Positions 10,478 through 20,459 of a stretch of 64,000 bases of DNA are shown here, piece by piece (position 1 is the first letter of the stretch; each line of letters opens with the position of its first letter). The stretch is taken from contig OY978107.1 of assembly GCA_963854735.1 (NCBI GenBank), positions 934,803 through 998,802 of the forward strand, given 5' to 3'. The notes below the pieces were generated by a model. It ran no database searches and was not told the origin of the DNA. It saw nothing but the letters and a program-made list of their open reading frames with translations. The position numbers and the translations under genes were made by a program. Source of the DNA: Marvania coccoides (Eukaryota > Chlorophyta > Trebouxiophyceae > Chlorellales > Chlorellaceae).

Positions 10478-11031
10478 CCCGCCTGCCTGCCTGCCTGCCC
10501 GCCCGCCCGCCCATTTACATGTGCCCGACCCCCCCCCCCCCCCCCCCCCCCCCCGTGTGCCCTGCCCCCCGATCAAAACAATAAAAACCTGATTGCTGTT
10601 TTTTTCCCCACTTCCTTTTGCTCTTTTTTCGTAGATTTCTTTCTTTTTTGTTCAGTTCAAAAGAAACGGGGTCTGCGATACATTTCTCCCTTTTCTCCCC
10701 TTGTCCAATTCTGCTGTGAAGCAATCACACGCCCGTCGTTCAGACGCCTGTCATATAACCCTTTCTTCCCCCCTTTCTTTTTCATTCCCGTTTCTCCTAC
10801 AAATCTATAATTCCCTCCTCCGGACAGGGTCTCCTCCCGCTGTCCTTTTAAAGTAGACGAGCCCCATGGGGTTCCACAAATTCATCACATATTCGGTTGG
10901 CCTTTTGGGGGGTGAACTCTGTTTACTACGTACGTATATATTTTATTAAAACAAAAAAAGACGCGTGTGCTCTTCTGTTATTCAAGAAAGAAAAAAAGAA
11001 TGAAAAGGAGAGAGTCGGGAAGACGGCATTG
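10376..11031. other. Convergent intergenic region rich in simple repeats
   Basis: About 650 bp between the 3' ends of GSK3 and the NASP-like gene. It holds a degenerate CTGC/CCTG-type tract (about 10,444-10,511), a homopolymer C run (about 10,530-10,553), then long pyrimidine-rich and T-rich sequence. No gene is seen. Confidence 0.7.
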
Positions 11032-12692
11032 TCAGGCGGTGTCCTTCTTCGTCATGGCCTGCAGGAAGGCAGGCAGTGGGGCTGCTTCTTCGGCCTTGGG
11101 AGCAGCAGCAGGCGCACCGAACCCAGTGGCAGTTTCTCCCTCCCCGCCCATCATGTCTTCCAGCGAGCGCGCCTTCTTGGCTGCAGGTGGAGCTCCCCCC
11201 GCCTCCGCAGCAGCCTTGGCAGGCACGGGCGCCACGGGGGCCAGGTTGATGCGCTTGGTACCGCGACCCACCACCCCCAGGTCCCTCCTGGCAGAGGCAT
11301 GCTGCGGCGGTGCAGCTGCCGCGCCGTTGCCCAGAGGGTTGAATGCGGTCGAGCCAGAGCCGGAAGCACCACCGCCAGCACTGCTGCCGCCTGCGGCGTT
11401 CTGCGCAGCTGCCACGTGCTGCAGCGCCCCCTTGAGGGCCTCCTTGGTGGCCACCTCGTCCCGCTTCACGTCCTCCAGCTCCTCCACCTTTTCGTTCAGC
11501 CCCTCCAGCTGGGCGTCAAGGTCGGACACAGCCTGGGCACTGGCGGGGCCGCCCTCCGCCGCCAGCCTGGCCCTGCGGCTCTTGAGCACCTCCAGCGCCT
11601 GGCGCACGTAGGCGAGGGCGTCGTCGATCTTGGACAGAAACTGCGCGGTGATGGAGCGCTTGAAGTGTACGTCGGCAATGCGACGGTCGTCGGCAGCAAA
11701 CCCAGCGGCGGCCTGGTGCTGCAGCGCGTGGTTGAAGTCCTCCATCGCCTCCTCAAACGCGCCGTTCTCCATGGCCACCTCGCCCAGCAGCTGGTGCACG
11801 GCTGCAGCGGTGCAGGTGTGGGAATTTGATTTAATTGGGGTGGGTACTGGTCGGAGTGAGCACGGTTGGAAAATGCACAAGTGCTGCAGATTGGTGAAGC
11901 AGCAACAAAAAAACGAAAACAATACTCACTGGCGAGCTGCTCTGCGTTGGCGGCACTGTCCCTGGCCCAGATGGCCCTGGCCACCTCCAGGTTCTCCCAC
12001 GCCAGCTGCAGGTCCCCGCCGTCCATCTCCTCTTCTCCCTCGCCCTCCCCTTGGCTGCCGCCACCGCGTGGAGCGCCCTCGCCCTGAACATCAGCAGGGC
12101 CCTTGCCCTTGGGATCGGCTGCAGCGGCCTCGGCAGCAGCGGCTTCCGCCGCCTCGGCAGCCGCCACAGCGGCGATGGCTTCGTCCCGCTCCTTGATCTC
12201 TTCGTTCTCCTTGTCGTCGTCTTCAGCAGTGTCGCGCACGGTGCCAGCGCCAAACACGTCCGCAGAGTCCTGCGCTTGGTACAGCAGCGCAGAGCCGTAG
12301 CGGTAGTAGGAGCTGGCGCACTCGGGGGCCAGGTCTGTGCAGCGCAGGGAGGGAGAGAGCATCAGTCGGTTTAATTATTGCAATTTTCAAAAATGGAGAG
12401 CTGTGCATTATTTTGCACTCACGCCCAAAGTGCTGAATCTTGGACTTTAGGACGTTGGAAAAGATTTCCACGGCCTTGGCCATGTCGTTGGACTGCGGCA
12501 GAAGAAGCGGGGGGGGGGGGTGAAAACATAGATGAAAAGCTCCAGGTAAAACGGGCACATCGACGGACGCAGGGAGGGCTGCACACGGACCTGGATGCAG
12601 CCGACGCCCTCCTCGAATAAAGCTTGCAGCGTGGCAAGCTCCTCTTCGCCTAGCTTTGGCGCTGAGGAGCTGGGGCCAGCCTGCTCAGCCAT
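11032..12692 (-). CDS. NASP / SHNi-TPR family histone chaperone
   Basis: Four exons on the minus strand: 12692-12591, 12492-12423, 12334-11930 and 11801-11032. Phases agree throughout; the product is about 448 residues. TPR-like helices begin at residue 17 (LATLQALFEEGVGCIQ, then DMAKAVEIFSNVLKSKI) and continue with LAPECASSYYRYGSALLYQAQ. The second TPR is interrupted by a long acidic and Ala-rich insert (TAEDDDKENEEI onward), the hallmark of NASP proteins. It resumes with LQLAWENLEVARAIW, then VHQLLGEVAMENGAFEEAMEDFNHAL and RRIADVHFKRSITAQFL. A coiled segment (LDAQLEGLNEKVEELEDVKRD) and a basic, low-complexity tail follow, with KRINLAP and KKARSLEDMM. NASP binds H3 or H3-H4 and protects soluble histones. 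Nuclear location is expected. Confidence 0.9.
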
Positions 12693-12968
12693 TGTTGGTA
12701 GCAAACTGCAGCCGATGTACTCAGCCGCTGACGTCTCCAGGGAGGGAGCCGCGCAAGGTTTGGAAACTAGATTTGTCTACTGTCGAGCCATTCCTAAATT
12801 TCGTTCAAATTTAAAAAAAAAAATGAGCGCAACGCAGTAGAGCGCAAGGGGCGAGTCGTCCTTCACGCAGCGCTGGTTGTCAAGGCTAAGCTAATTTCGC
12901 AGTTACGTACGATTCCTTTGGGGCTGTGATCACGCCGCTCGGGCCTCCTCAACGCACGCAGAGTGACA
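12693..12968. promoter_or_regulatory. Divergent promoter region, NASP-like / FtsH-like
   Basis: 276 bp between divergent start codons, with an A-rich run near 12,813-12,823. Likely promoter and 5' UTR for both genes. No specific element is recognised. Confidence 0.4.
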
Positions 12969-14943
12969 ATGCTTACGGCTCAGACAGGCATTCTCCAGCC
13001 TGGACGGCCACAGGCATTGCGCTGCGGCAGCAGCTCGCACGCTATACGACATGCATTGCCCTTCAGCGCCCACCCGTGTGGCTCCTCTGGCGCCCAGCTC
13101 AACATCTTTCCCAACATGAGGTCAGGACTCACTATTTCCCAGAATGCCCAGAGCCGGGACTCTGGCGACGGGGCCGAGAGCAGCAGGGACCCATCCACGT
13201 CCTCGCTCAACGTCCCCTCCACCAGCGGGCGCAGCCCCCAGCCTGGCGGCAGGCAAAGCAGCAGCGTCGGTGGTTCCGACGGCGGCACCCCTCAGCAGCG
13301 CCCCCCAAACCTGCTGCAGCGGCTGGCCTTCTCCATCGCAGGTCTATGGGCAGGTGAGCGAGGAGCTGCTCTGGCTGATTACACGTTCCAACCCATGTTT
13401 TACTGCTGTATTAAATCACTTTCCACCATCGATGAACACAGCTCTCCCGGCGTGGCTGCGCTCCCCATTCAAGTACCTCACCCCCCGCGTCATCCGCGCT
13501 GCCGCCCTGTTTGCGCTGGGCATCACTGTGTCTGTCATGGCGCACACTGGGTCCCGTCGCGCGACCACAGGCGGCGCTGCTGCCGGCCCCCAAGAGGTGG
13601 TCTACTCTGAGTTCCTCAGGCTGGTGGACAGCGGCAACGTGGGAGCAGCTCGGTTCGAAGACGGCACGGGCCGCATCTTGTTCGACCTGCGCCCCCACAG
13701 CTCAGAGCAGGCAGCAGCCTTGGCTGCGGACGCAGTGCAGCAGGACCAGCAGCAGGGCGCTTCTTCCTCTGCAGCAGCAGCCGATCAGCTGGCAGACGAA
13801 GCCGTTTCAACGGCCACCGTGACGTTCAAAGGCCGTTCCCGCACCCCCAGGCAGTTTTACACTCGGCACATCCCAGACCCGCAGCTCATCGCCCGCCTCA
13901 TGGCAGCCAGCGTAGAGTTCGGCAGCGTGCGGGCGTCCATGTCTGCAGCGGTCGTGCGGGCGATGACCACTATGCTGGCGCTGTGGCTGCCGCTGATCCC
14001 CATGTTCATTCTGATGCGCCGATTCTTGGAGGGACGCAACGGGGCAAAGAAACGCAAGGGGGGGACGCCCGAGAAGGGGGTGCCGCCCACGACGTTTGCA
14101 GACGTGGCAGGGGTGGGCCCAGCCAAGCAGGAGCTCTTGGAGGTGGTGGCCTGCCTGCGAGACAGCCGGCGGTTTGCTCGGCTGGGCGCAAGAATGCCCA
14201 GCGGGGTGCTGCTGTGCGGCCCCCCTGGCACGGGCAAGACCCTGCTGGCGCGCGCGGTGGCGGGCGAGGCGGGCGTCCCCTTCATCGCCGTTTCCGCTTC
14301 TGAATTTGTCGAGATGTTTGTGGGACGCGGCGCTGCCCGCGTGCGCGAGCTGTTTGCTGAAGCCCGCAAGCAGGCGCCCTGCGTGATATTCATTGACGAG
14401 CTGGACGCGGTGGGCGGCAAGCGCGGGGCGGGGCTGAACGAGGAGCGCGACCAGACGCTGAACCAGCTGCTGACGGAACTGGACGGGTTTGAGGGGCGAC
14501 CAGGGGTGCTGCTGCTGGCGGCAACCAACCGGCCGGAGGTGCTGGACGCGGCCCTGCTGCGCCCTGGGCGTCTGTCGCGGCGGGTCAACGTGCCGCTGCC
14601 CGACGAGCCGGGGAGGGCCGCCATTTCGTCGGTGCACCTGAGGAAGGTGCCGCTGGAGGGGGGGCAGGAGGGCAACGAGGCAGCAGCGGCGCTGGTGGCG
14701 CGCCTCTCTGCCGGGTTCTCTGGCGCAGAGCTGTCCAACGTGGTGAATGAGGCTGCGTTCCTGGCTGCTCGGCGCGGGGGAGACACTGTGGCGCTGGGCG
14801 ACCTGGTGGATGCCATCTCGCGGACGAGGTACGGCGTGGGGGGAGGCCCGCCCGCTGGACCGCTTGCCCGCAGGCTGCGAGACTGGATCATCGACAGCGC
14901 TGGCAGCGGGAAGCAAGTGCGGACGCAGCCGATGGGGAGTTGA
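12969..14943 (+). CDS. FtsH-like membrane AAA ATPase lacking the M41 protease domain
   Basis: Two exons, 12969-13353 and 13442-14943, in phase across an 88-bp GT-AG intron, giving about 628 residues. The first 120 residues are Ser/Gly/Pro-rich and acid-poor at the start, like a plastid transit peptide. A helix ([17 protein letters not shown]) precedes an FtsH N-domain ([20 protein letters not shown]), then a second helix ([18 protein letters not shown]). The AAA module is complete: [18 protein letters not shown], Walker A GPPGTGKT, Walker [14 protein letters not shown], and the second region of homology [22 protein letters not shown], then a lid helix. The protein ends about 45 residues past the lid. 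There is no HEAGH zinc motif and no M41 domain; only about 200 bp separate its stop from the next gene. Plants have inactive FtsHi proteins, but those keep a degenerate M41 domain. An unfoldase or import-motor role is an inference. Confidence 0.85.
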
Positions 14944-15117
14944 TTGTGCGATTAGGCTGTTTCTGTGTGTGTGTGTTTTTAAGCAATATTTGACAGTCAT
15001 TTTGAGAGAAAACTCCTCTGGTGTCCGACGAGAACAGCCCTGAGGAGGAGCTGAACACTAGCGGCATCAAAGAAGTTTCAGGAGGTGCTTTGAATGAATG
15101 AATGCAAATTTGTGGAT

Positions 15118-15122
15118 TGTAA
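15118..15122 (+). terminator. Candidate TGTAA polyadenylation signal
   Basis: TGTAA, the usual chlorophyte near-upstream poly(A) element, lies 175 bp after the FtsH-like stop codon and before the convergent HDAC gene. Assigned by motif and position only. Confidence 0.4.
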
Positions 15123-15143
15123 TAAATCAACAATAGTGCCAGT

Positions 15144-16791
15144 TTAAGAAGAAGAGTTTAAGCCATATTCTTCCCAGAGTTGGGTCGCTGCGCGGTGCAG
15201 CCAGAGGTGCCTGTCGGCCAGCTCGTCCAGGTCTGCTGCGTACCCACCACCCACCAGGCCCGCCACTGGAATGCCGCTGCCCAGGCAAGTGTCCAGCACC
15301 AGCAGCTCTCTGCGGGCAAGACCCTCGTCTGCAAGCACACGCACTGGTGTTGAGAACCGGGAAATTTTTCTTTAAAGAAAAATGCACACGGAAGAAAAAG
15401 GGAAATCACGACGCGCCTGTGAGAGCAAGCCGGCCAAGCGCGTCGTCTGTGTGTGGGTCCACGCCAGCGTCATAAATCACCAAGTCAGGGCGGAAACTTT
15501 GGAAGACCCTGACCAGCGCATCAGCCACGACGCTGCAGGTTTACAATGTTGACAGAGCTGAGCTGACGATTAAGACAACTTTGAAAGGAGACGAGCAAAT
15601 CGTGCATTGCTTTGTGTGTTCAAAAATAGTATACCTCAAGAACGCATCGTCTCCGGTGCCGTCTGGCAGGCCAATGTCCAGGTGACTGCGCTGCTTGCGC
15701 GCCGGAAAATTGTTTGCGGCGTGCACGCTCAGGGTGAACACGTCTTCTCTGCCCTCGAAGATCGCCGCTGTGCCGTCGCCCTGTGAGAAGACAAGAGCGC
15801 AGCGAGAGTGCAGTTTTGGGGCCACGACAGGCACATGCGGTACTCTACTCCTCTGCAATGTCTCACCTGGTGAACGTCCAGGTCCACAATGCACACGCGC
15901 TTCACCACCCCGCGTGCCAGCAGCACCTCTGCCGTCACCGCCATGTCGTTGAGGATGCAAAACCCCGCGCCAGCTGCCCTGGAGGCATGGTGCGTCCCAC
16001 CTGCACAAAAAAAAAAAAAAATGTAATACTTCGACGTACTGCGATTAACTCTTGGGTCGTTAGTCTTCAGAAGATCAACCGATTTAAAATAAAACAAGTG
16101 GCATTTGCTGTGCTGCCTCTCTCTCTGCGTGCCCACCGGCTGTGTTCACCGCCAGCCCGTGCTGCAGCGCCAACTCTGCTGTCAACAGCGTGCCTGCCAC
16201 CTCTGACAGGGTTCGGTCAATGAGGGTCTGCGTGGCAGTCACCGCCCCAAAGCCAATGCGGCGCGTCTGTTCAGGGGTGAGCTGGCCGCTGCAAAAAGCG
16301 GCAACGTAGTGGGGGTCGTGGACGAGCTCCAGGAGACCAACCGATGGCAAGCTGGGAGGAACGTGGATCTGGCTGGCAGCCACGGTGCCCTCTGCCAGCA
16401 GACGGTCGTGGATGCGCTGAAAAACGCCCTGTGAGAGAGCCCAGAATATATGTATATATCTTTTGAAAATGTGATTTGCTAGAGGAGGGAACTAAAGGTC
16501 GGGGTTACTTGCCATTGGAAAGCGATGGCCATTGGGCAGCACCGGGGCAGAGTAGAGCGGGTGGTGCACCACGGGGAGCGTGGCGCATGCCGCAGACGCG
16601 AATGGCGGGCGGTGGTATCCCCTGAACCAGCGTCTGCGTCGGGTGGCCACCAAAAGAGCGTAAAGGTGCAAACAAAATGGGACCACCGCCTGTTTGCGGC
16701 GAGTGGTGCAGTCACCGCACAGTCCTCACCGGCGAAAGCTGGGCAGAGGGCAGCCGTACGCTCGACATGCTCCCAGCACCGTGGCGATCAT
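15144..16791 (-). CDS. Histone deacetylase, class IV-like (HDAC11/HDA2 type)
   Basis: Seven exons on the minus strand: 16791-16730, 16633-16513, 16428-16137, 16000-15867, 15780-15635, 15532-15417 and 15328-15144; about 351 residues. Two introns appear to use GC donors: after 16513 (ATG then GCAAGT) and after 15417 (ACAG then GCGCGT). No GT donor keeps the frame at either place. The catalytic blocks are all present: LPVVHHPLYSAPVLPNGHRFPM, GGTHHASRAAGAGFCILND (active-site His pair), VCIVDLDVHQGDGTAAIF (zinc Asp and His), LVIYDAGVDPHTDD (zinc Asp), and GIPVAGLVGGGYAADL (active-site Tyr). The spacing and the LTDEGLARRELLVLDTCLGSG block fit the HDAC11/HDA2 group. The N-terminus (MIATVLGACRAYG then Arg-rich) looks like an organelle presequence, so an organellar or dual location is possible. 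Exons 1-2 are the least certain part. Confidence 0.9.
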
Positions 16792-17130
16792 ACGGCGTGC
16801 AGCACGCGACTGTTGTTTCTGCTCCTCATCTCAAAGTTGTAGTCCGAACAACGAAACACATGTTCAAAAGGTCTGGGTGGTGGTTTGGCGATGCAATTCG
16901 AGGGCACGATAATAAAACACACCCCAGCTTCGCTTTTGAAAAGTAGACTATACAGTCTAGCTCAACCACCGGGTGACCGTGTGAGGTGAGATTCGGCACG
17001 CTGGCGCTCTCATTTCATTTATTCGTGTTATTTGATGAATAATTGAACATACGCCATCATGCACACGTGACTTGCGCATCCTGGAGTGCAAACCTTTGTT
17101 TTATTTTTTAATATTCGAAATGATAAAATA
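16792..17130. promoter_or_regulatory. Divergent promoter region, HDAC / membrane glycoprotein
   Basis: 339 bp between divergent start codons, AT-rich toward the membrane-protein gene (about 17,015-17,130). Probable promoters for both genes; no specific element is recognised. Confidence 0.4.
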
Positions 17131-20100
17131 ATGGGCCAAGCGCGCGCCTTGGACGCCAGGCTCCCCTTCTGGGTCGCTTTGGTGACGATTATAGGCATCG
17201 CAACGCAGCAGGTGTGTGGGAGTAGTCCTTTTTGCAAAATTCTTCCAAATCGAATGCCTGCCCAGCCCACCCTCTGACCGTGTGCTCCTCGCCGCGCAGG
17301 CTCGGGCCCAGTCAACTGTACCCCTGGGCCCAGTCGTTGTACGGTTTACTTCCGACTACGTTCAGGTCGACCCCGCCGCAGAATCTGTGAAGCTCGAGCT
17401 GGAGCTGGTTGGGCGCGCGCCTGGCACCGTCACGGCCTCGCTGGGCGTCTTTCTGCAGGGGTTGAAGGCGGGCATTCCTCGCCTGGCCGCTGAGTGGGCA
17501 GCCAACTCCAACGGCAGTCGGACTGTGGTGTTGCCCAGCAGCGGCATCGCGGCGCTGCTGGGTGCCAAGCAGCGCAGCGCGGTGGTGCGGCTGATGGAGG
17601 TCACTGCGGGCGCAGCCGTGGATGCCACCAAGGCCGCCGCGGTGCTGTCCCTGGACGCCGACCTGCCGCAGTTTTCGTTCCGCCCCAACGTTGCGGCCTA
17701 CCCTGGAGACCGCCCCACGGTCGAAATAACGCTGGCAAAAGGGCGCGTCGCGCAGCCCGCCACCCTGCGCTACAATATGGTGCCGTTGACCTCTGCAGCT
17801 CGGCCGTTTGTGCGCACAGCGGCGGCGGCGGGGTTTCTGCAGCTGGCGCCTGGCGCAGAGGGGGCCAACGTGACGCTGCCCGTGGAGTGGGACGCGGTGC
17901 CCCCCGAGGCGGAGTACCGGCTGGGGATGCAGCTGGACGGGTTTTTGAACGCGTGGACAGCTGCGCAGTCTGGCGATGTTGCGGTGCACGTGTTTGGTGT
18001 GAAGACAGGAACGTGCCCGCCGGGGGCTGCAGCCACCACGGGCGGTCCTGCTGCCCGCACCAACACCACCGTGAACGCCACGCTCACTGGGGCAGCCCGT
18101 CGCGTGCAGACGCTGCCTTGGGGCAGTGGCAGGGGGGACGCGTCGCTGACGCTGACGGCCGCCAAGGCTGCGGTGGTGCTGTACAAGCGGGAGCAGCAGG
18201 GGCTGGGCGTGGTGGAGATTGGGGGCATGGTGGCCCCCAACGTGACTGCGGCGATGCTGTGCGTGTGGGGGGCAGAGGCGCAGGTGGCAGCGGGGGCAGC
18301 GGGGGGAGGGCGGTTCAAGGCAGCCAATGCCTCTGCAGCGCAGGCGGGCTGTGCTGGAGCTGCATGGGAGCTGCAGCTGGCGCCTGGTGCCAACCAGTAC
18401 GTTATCAGCGATGCGACCAAGAACGCTTCTGCTTCTTCATCATCGTCCTCCCCCACCTCTAGCGAGCATGTGGTGGTGCTGTCGGTGGTCCGCCTAGCGG
18501 ACGCCCGCCACGCCCGGCTGTCGGCACTGCAGGCCAAGGACTTGCAAGGCCGCGCAGTGGTGGTGTGTGGACCCCCAGCAGAGGCGGTGGATGGAGACGT
18601 GGGTGCGGCGGAGGATTTGGCCTACAGGTATGTGGACACCAAGGCCGAGGCAGCAGCAGTGGAGGTGTTGAGCGCCTGGAAGGCCTGCAGCCCAGGTAAG
18701 TAATGTTTAATTTGCAGCATTTGAGATTTCTCTCTTGTTTCACATTCACTTATTCGCCCCCAGGTGTCCCCATGGCTGTGAGCGTGCCTGCCTACATGGA
18801 CACCCTCAGGATTGCCCCCTCGCTGCTGTTCCCAGGCGTCCCAGGGGTGAGGGTGGAGATCAACGGACAGGTGCTGTCAAGGGGGGGCAACGTGGAGGCA
18901 GACCAAGTGGAGGACACGGGGGCAGCAGCAGGTGACCAGGGCATCGCTGCCCCCAGCGGCGTTCTCCCCGCTGCCTACGTTGTTGGCATGCAGCCTGGGG
19001 TCGCAGTGGACCTGGACGTGGTGGTGATTGCCGAGGACGGCGTCACCTCGGCGTCCTACCCAGTGAGGGTCACCAGGGAGCACGGGCTGGTGGGCATTTC
19101 TGAGGAAGAGCTGGTGCTGGGCGTAGCAGCGGCAGCAGCGGTGGGCAACGTCGCCTACGGCAGCAGCGACGCTGTGCAGCGCGAGCCAGGTAATTTAAGC
19201 TTTTATGTCGTATTGGTGTGCCGTGTAGTGATTTGGGTTTTCTTTCGTTGCTCCGCACATCACGCAGATTGGCCGCTGCCGCCCGCAAAGCAGGGAAAGT
19301 GCAAGGTGTGCCCTGCTGGCTGGGCCAGCACCGTCGTCAACGCCCCCGTGTGCGAAATGTGCCCCCCAGGCACGGCAGCCCCCAAGGAGGGGTCGGCTGC
19401 GTGCGCGCCGTGCGCCACAGGCACGTACTCCCTGTCTTGGGGCTCCAGCCACTGCAAGCACTGCATCGCAGGCACCCACGCCCCAGTCGCGCGTGCCACC
19501 TCCTGCCGCATGTGCCCAGAGGGCACCACCACGGCGGAAGATGGCCAAGCAGTGTGCAACATGACGGTTGCCCCTGGCACCGACCTTCAGCTGCGGTACG
19601 CCGTGGTGGTGTACTTTAGCGTCAACCTGACCGGCAGCGACCCAGAGGCCATCGTGCTCAAGGTGAGTGAGAAGAAGAAGACATGGCTAGTGCAAGCCTG
19701 ACACGTTTTTAATATTTGCATTCATGGAACTTCAGACTGGGGTGAACGCCAGCGCCGTGGAGATTGTGGGCAACCTGCTGCGCACAGACACGGCGGCGGC
19801 GTTCAACATCTCCACTGAGGACGTCGAGGTGCTCAGCGTGCACCACGTGGCGCGCCGCACCCTGCAGGCCAATGTCTCAGCCACCCTGGGCGTGGATCTG
19901 CCTGTAGACGCCACGGAGGAGGACATTGCGGCGGCACTGGAGGTGCAGAAGCTGTCGGCGGACCGCCCCATTGAGATGCTGAGCCAGGACCCAGACTCGT
20001 TCTTCGGGCGCACCACCAAGACGCTGGATGTTGGGGTGGAGGCGGTGGAGACGGCAACGGTGGAGAGCAGGCCGCTGCAGGTGCCGCCCTTTAGCAGGTG

Positions 20101-20269
20101 GATCCTGGTGGCGCCGGGCGTCGTGGGGCTGCTGCTGGGCGCCGGCATGGTGGCGTCCTCGTGGTGGCGGGGTGGTGGGCAGGGCTCGGGGGGGGTGCGG
20201 CGCTGGGCACAGACCCTGCGCGTGGCTCCGGCTGCCACCAGATACGCACGCGAGCGCTCGCCAGCTTGA
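17131..20269 (+). CDS. Type I membrane glycoprotein with cadherin-like and Cys-rich (GCC2/GCC3-type) domains
   Basis: Five exons, 17131-17211, 17300-18695, 18764-19189, 19268-19662 and 19736-20269. All are GT-AG and in phase; about 943 residues. Exon 1 is a signal peptide (LPFWVALVTIIGIATQQ). The ectodomain of about 450 residues is rich in beta-prone Val/Ala/Gly stretches with several N-glycosylation sequons (NGS, NVT, NTT, NAT, NAS). Exon 3 ends in VDLDVVVIAEDGVTSASYPVRVTRE, which fits the cadherin-like beta-sandwich repeat found in many algal and bacterial surface proteins. Exon 4 holds three to four CxxC modules (CKVCPAGW, CEMCPPGTAAP, CAPCATGTYS, CKHCIAGTHAP, CRMCPEGTT), typical of GCC2/GCC3 ephrin-receptor-like repeats. 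Exon 5 has a juxtamembrane acidic region, one membrane helix (WILVAPGVVGLLLGAGMVASSWW) and a short basic tail of about 30 residues. No kinase domain is present. A role in surface adhesion or sensing is inferred. Confidence 0.85.
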
Positions 20270-20370
20270 TTGAATTTTTTTGGGGGGGGGTGCTTCATGG
20301 ACGTTATTTGTGCTTCATTTTTTTTTTTGCATGAATGTTAGTTTTCCTACAACCAAGGAATCTATGTGGC

Positions 20371-20399
20371 TTTCTTTCTTTCTTTCTTTCTTTCTTTCT
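20371..20399. repeat. (TTTC)n microsatellite
   Basis: About seven TTTC units in the 190-bp convergent gap. The repeat is bracketed by two copies of TCTATGTGGCTTT, which suggests slippage or a small local duplication. Confidence 0.9.
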
Positions 20400-20459
20400 A
20401 TGTGGCTTTTCTTTCGTGAAACAGCGAGCATCATCAGTATGTATCGCAGGTAACATTAT

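Noticed and set aside
10444..10553. CTGC-type and poly-C tract as a regulatory element
   Set aside because: Simple-sequence repeats of this kind occur in several gaps of this window and nothing ties this one to a function.
8900..10576. A 558-codon minus-strand frame opposite GSK3
   Set aside because: It mirrors the GC-rich codon pattern of the kinase gene on the other strand and runs into low-complexity repeats at both ends. GSK3 itself is unmistakable.
13807..15000. Long minus-strand frames of up to 397 codons opposite the FtsH-like gene
   Set aside because: They are antisense shadows of GC-rich coding sequence; the plus-strand AAA motifs are decisive.
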